Part shown: positions 6,945-7,124 of the stretch, one piece after another
Numbering within the stretch: the first letter of the stretch is position 1
How the letters are laid out: each line of letters opens with the position of its first letter
Assembly: GCA_003157715.1 (NCBI GenBank)
Contig: PMKK01000033.1
Location: 1,464 to 8,587 of the forward strand
DNA length: 7,124 bases
Direction: 5' to 3'
Origin: Actinomycetota bacterium
Lineage (GTDB): Bacteria; Actinomycetota; Thermoleophilia; UBA2241
Program-made: the position numbers and the translations under genes
Notes under the pieces: generated by a model
The model's input: only the letters and a program-made list of their open reading frames with translations
Database searches by the model: none
What the model was told of the DNA's origin: nothing

Positions 6945-6950
6945 ACCTCC
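6945..6950 (-). promoter_or_regulatory. Ribosome binding site of mtbB
   Basis: GGAGGT on the minus strand, 5 nt before the TTG at 6939. It decides in favour of the TTG start over the internal ATG at codon 17. Confidence 0.8.
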
Positions 6951-6962
6951 AAGCCCGCGTGA

Positions 6963-6980
6963 GACAGCCGCGGGGCTGTC
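6963..6980 (-). repeat. Hairpin in the mtbB leader
   Basis: Perfect 7-bp inverted repeat GACAGCC/GGCTGTC around a 4-nt loop, between the predicted promoter and the SD site (12 nt away). No T-run follows. It could affect mRNA stability or translation, or be a protein-binding operator. Confidence 0.45.
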
Positions 6981-7002
6981 GACTGCACGTCCTCGGCTCG
7001 GG

Positions 7003-7031
7003 ACATTAAGCGGGTGCCGCGCTATTGTCAA
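7003..7031 (-). promoter_or_regulatory. Predicted sigma70-type promoter of mtbB
   Basis: A perfect -35 TTGACA (7026-7031) is followed after 17 nt by a weak -10 TAATGT (7003-7008); CTTAAT two bases earlier in the reading direction is an alternative -10. Transcription would start near 6996, giving a leader of about 57 nt that includes the hairpin and SD site. A poor -10 with tandem repeats just upstream is what one expects of an activator-dependent promoter (inference). Confidence 0.55.
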
Positions 7032-7060
7032 GTTAAACTATCAGAATTATCAGATTAACT
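7031..7060. promoter_or_regulatory. AT-rich candidate operator with tandem 9-bp repeats upstream of mtbB
   Basis: Within very GC-rich DNA this stretch is AT-rich. It holds two adjacent 9-bp units TATCAGAAT (7039-7047) and TATCAGATT (7048-7056), and is bounded by the inverted pair AGTTAA (7031-7036)/TTAACT (7055-7060). It begins at the edge of the -35 box of the mtbB promoter, so it could bind a regulator responding to methylamines. Confidence 0.45.
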
Positions 7061-7070
7061 ACATACTCAG

Positions 7071-7089
7071 CCGATGCAAGCCGCATCGG
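7071..7089. repeat. Inverted repeat CCGATGC/GCATCGG upstream of the mtbB promoter
   Basis: Perfect 7-bp arms at 7071-7077 and 7083-7089 with a 5-nt spacer. It could be a dimeric regulator site or the end structure of a gene beyond the right edge; there is no T-run in either direction. Confidence 0.4.
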
Positions 7090-7124
7090 ACGCCTCGCTG
7101 AGACTAGGCGCGCGACGAAGTCAC
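7074..7124 (+). CDS. Possible start of a divergent gene (very tentative, cut by right edge)
   Basis: From ATG at 7074 the plus strand is open for 17 codons to the window end (begins MQAASDASLRLGARR). A possible plus-strand promoter, TTGTCA (7025-7030) then TATCAG (7048-7053) with 17-nt spacing, overlaps the mtbB promoter. There is no SD site and 17 codons carry no recognisable homology, so this may be chance. A divergent regulator gene would fit the layout. Confidence 0.15.
   Translation, partial: MQAASDASLRLGARRSH

Noticed and set aside
6940..7124. tRNA-Pyl (pylT) or other RNA gene next to mtbB
   Set aside because: No cloverleaf with a CUA anticodon or other tRNA-like arms can be made here; only short hairpins, promoter-like boxes and AT-rich repeats are seen.
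1..7124. CRISPR arrays, insertion sequences or att sites
   Set aside because: No regularly spaced repeats, transposase genes or paired terminal inverted repeats are visible.

Overview
The window is GC-rich bacterial DNA, probably from an actinomycete-like lineage. That placement is an inference from the base composition, the clear Shine-Dalgarno (SD) sites, a TTGACA-type promoter and an NhaA-DsbA fusion gene of a kind common in Actinomycetota. All five recognisable genes lie on the minus strand, so the biological reading order runs from the right edge to the left.

The key gene is at the right (5542-6939, minus). It is a full-length dimethylamine:corrinoid methyltransferase (mtbB) with an in-frame amber codon (TAG) at residue 345. 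The conserved protein continues without a break on both sides of this TAG, and it sits where MtbB proteins of Methanosarcina carry pyrrolysine. An ordinary gene caller would split it into a 344-residue 'truncated' protein and a ~112-residue orphan. The gene implies that the organism decodes UAG as pyrrolysine, but pylT, pylS and pylBCD are not in the window. Neither are the partner corrinoid protein or its reductive activator. The gene has a TTG start with a strong SD site, a TTGACA promoter, an AT-rich upstream region with tandem 9-bp repeats, and a small leader hairpin.

The next gene (3862-5472) is an APC-superfamily permease, 69 nt downstream with its own SD site. It is a good candidate for methylamine uptake. 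The final stop of mtbB is also TAG and is in frame with the permease, with no other stop between, so read-through there would fuse the two proteins. The gap after the permease (3664-3861) holds what looks like the decayed C-terminal end of a short-chain dehydrogenase.

The left half holds an EamA/DMT-type transporter (2815-3663), an NhaA Na+/H+ antiporter fused to a DsbA-like thioredoxin domain (781-2685), and the N-terminal part of a MacB/LolD-type ABC ATPase (1-588) cut by the window edge just at its catalytic glutamate. These three have no visible functional link to dimethylamine use; their gaps (129 to 198 nt) contain hairpins and short repeats, so they may be separate transcription units.
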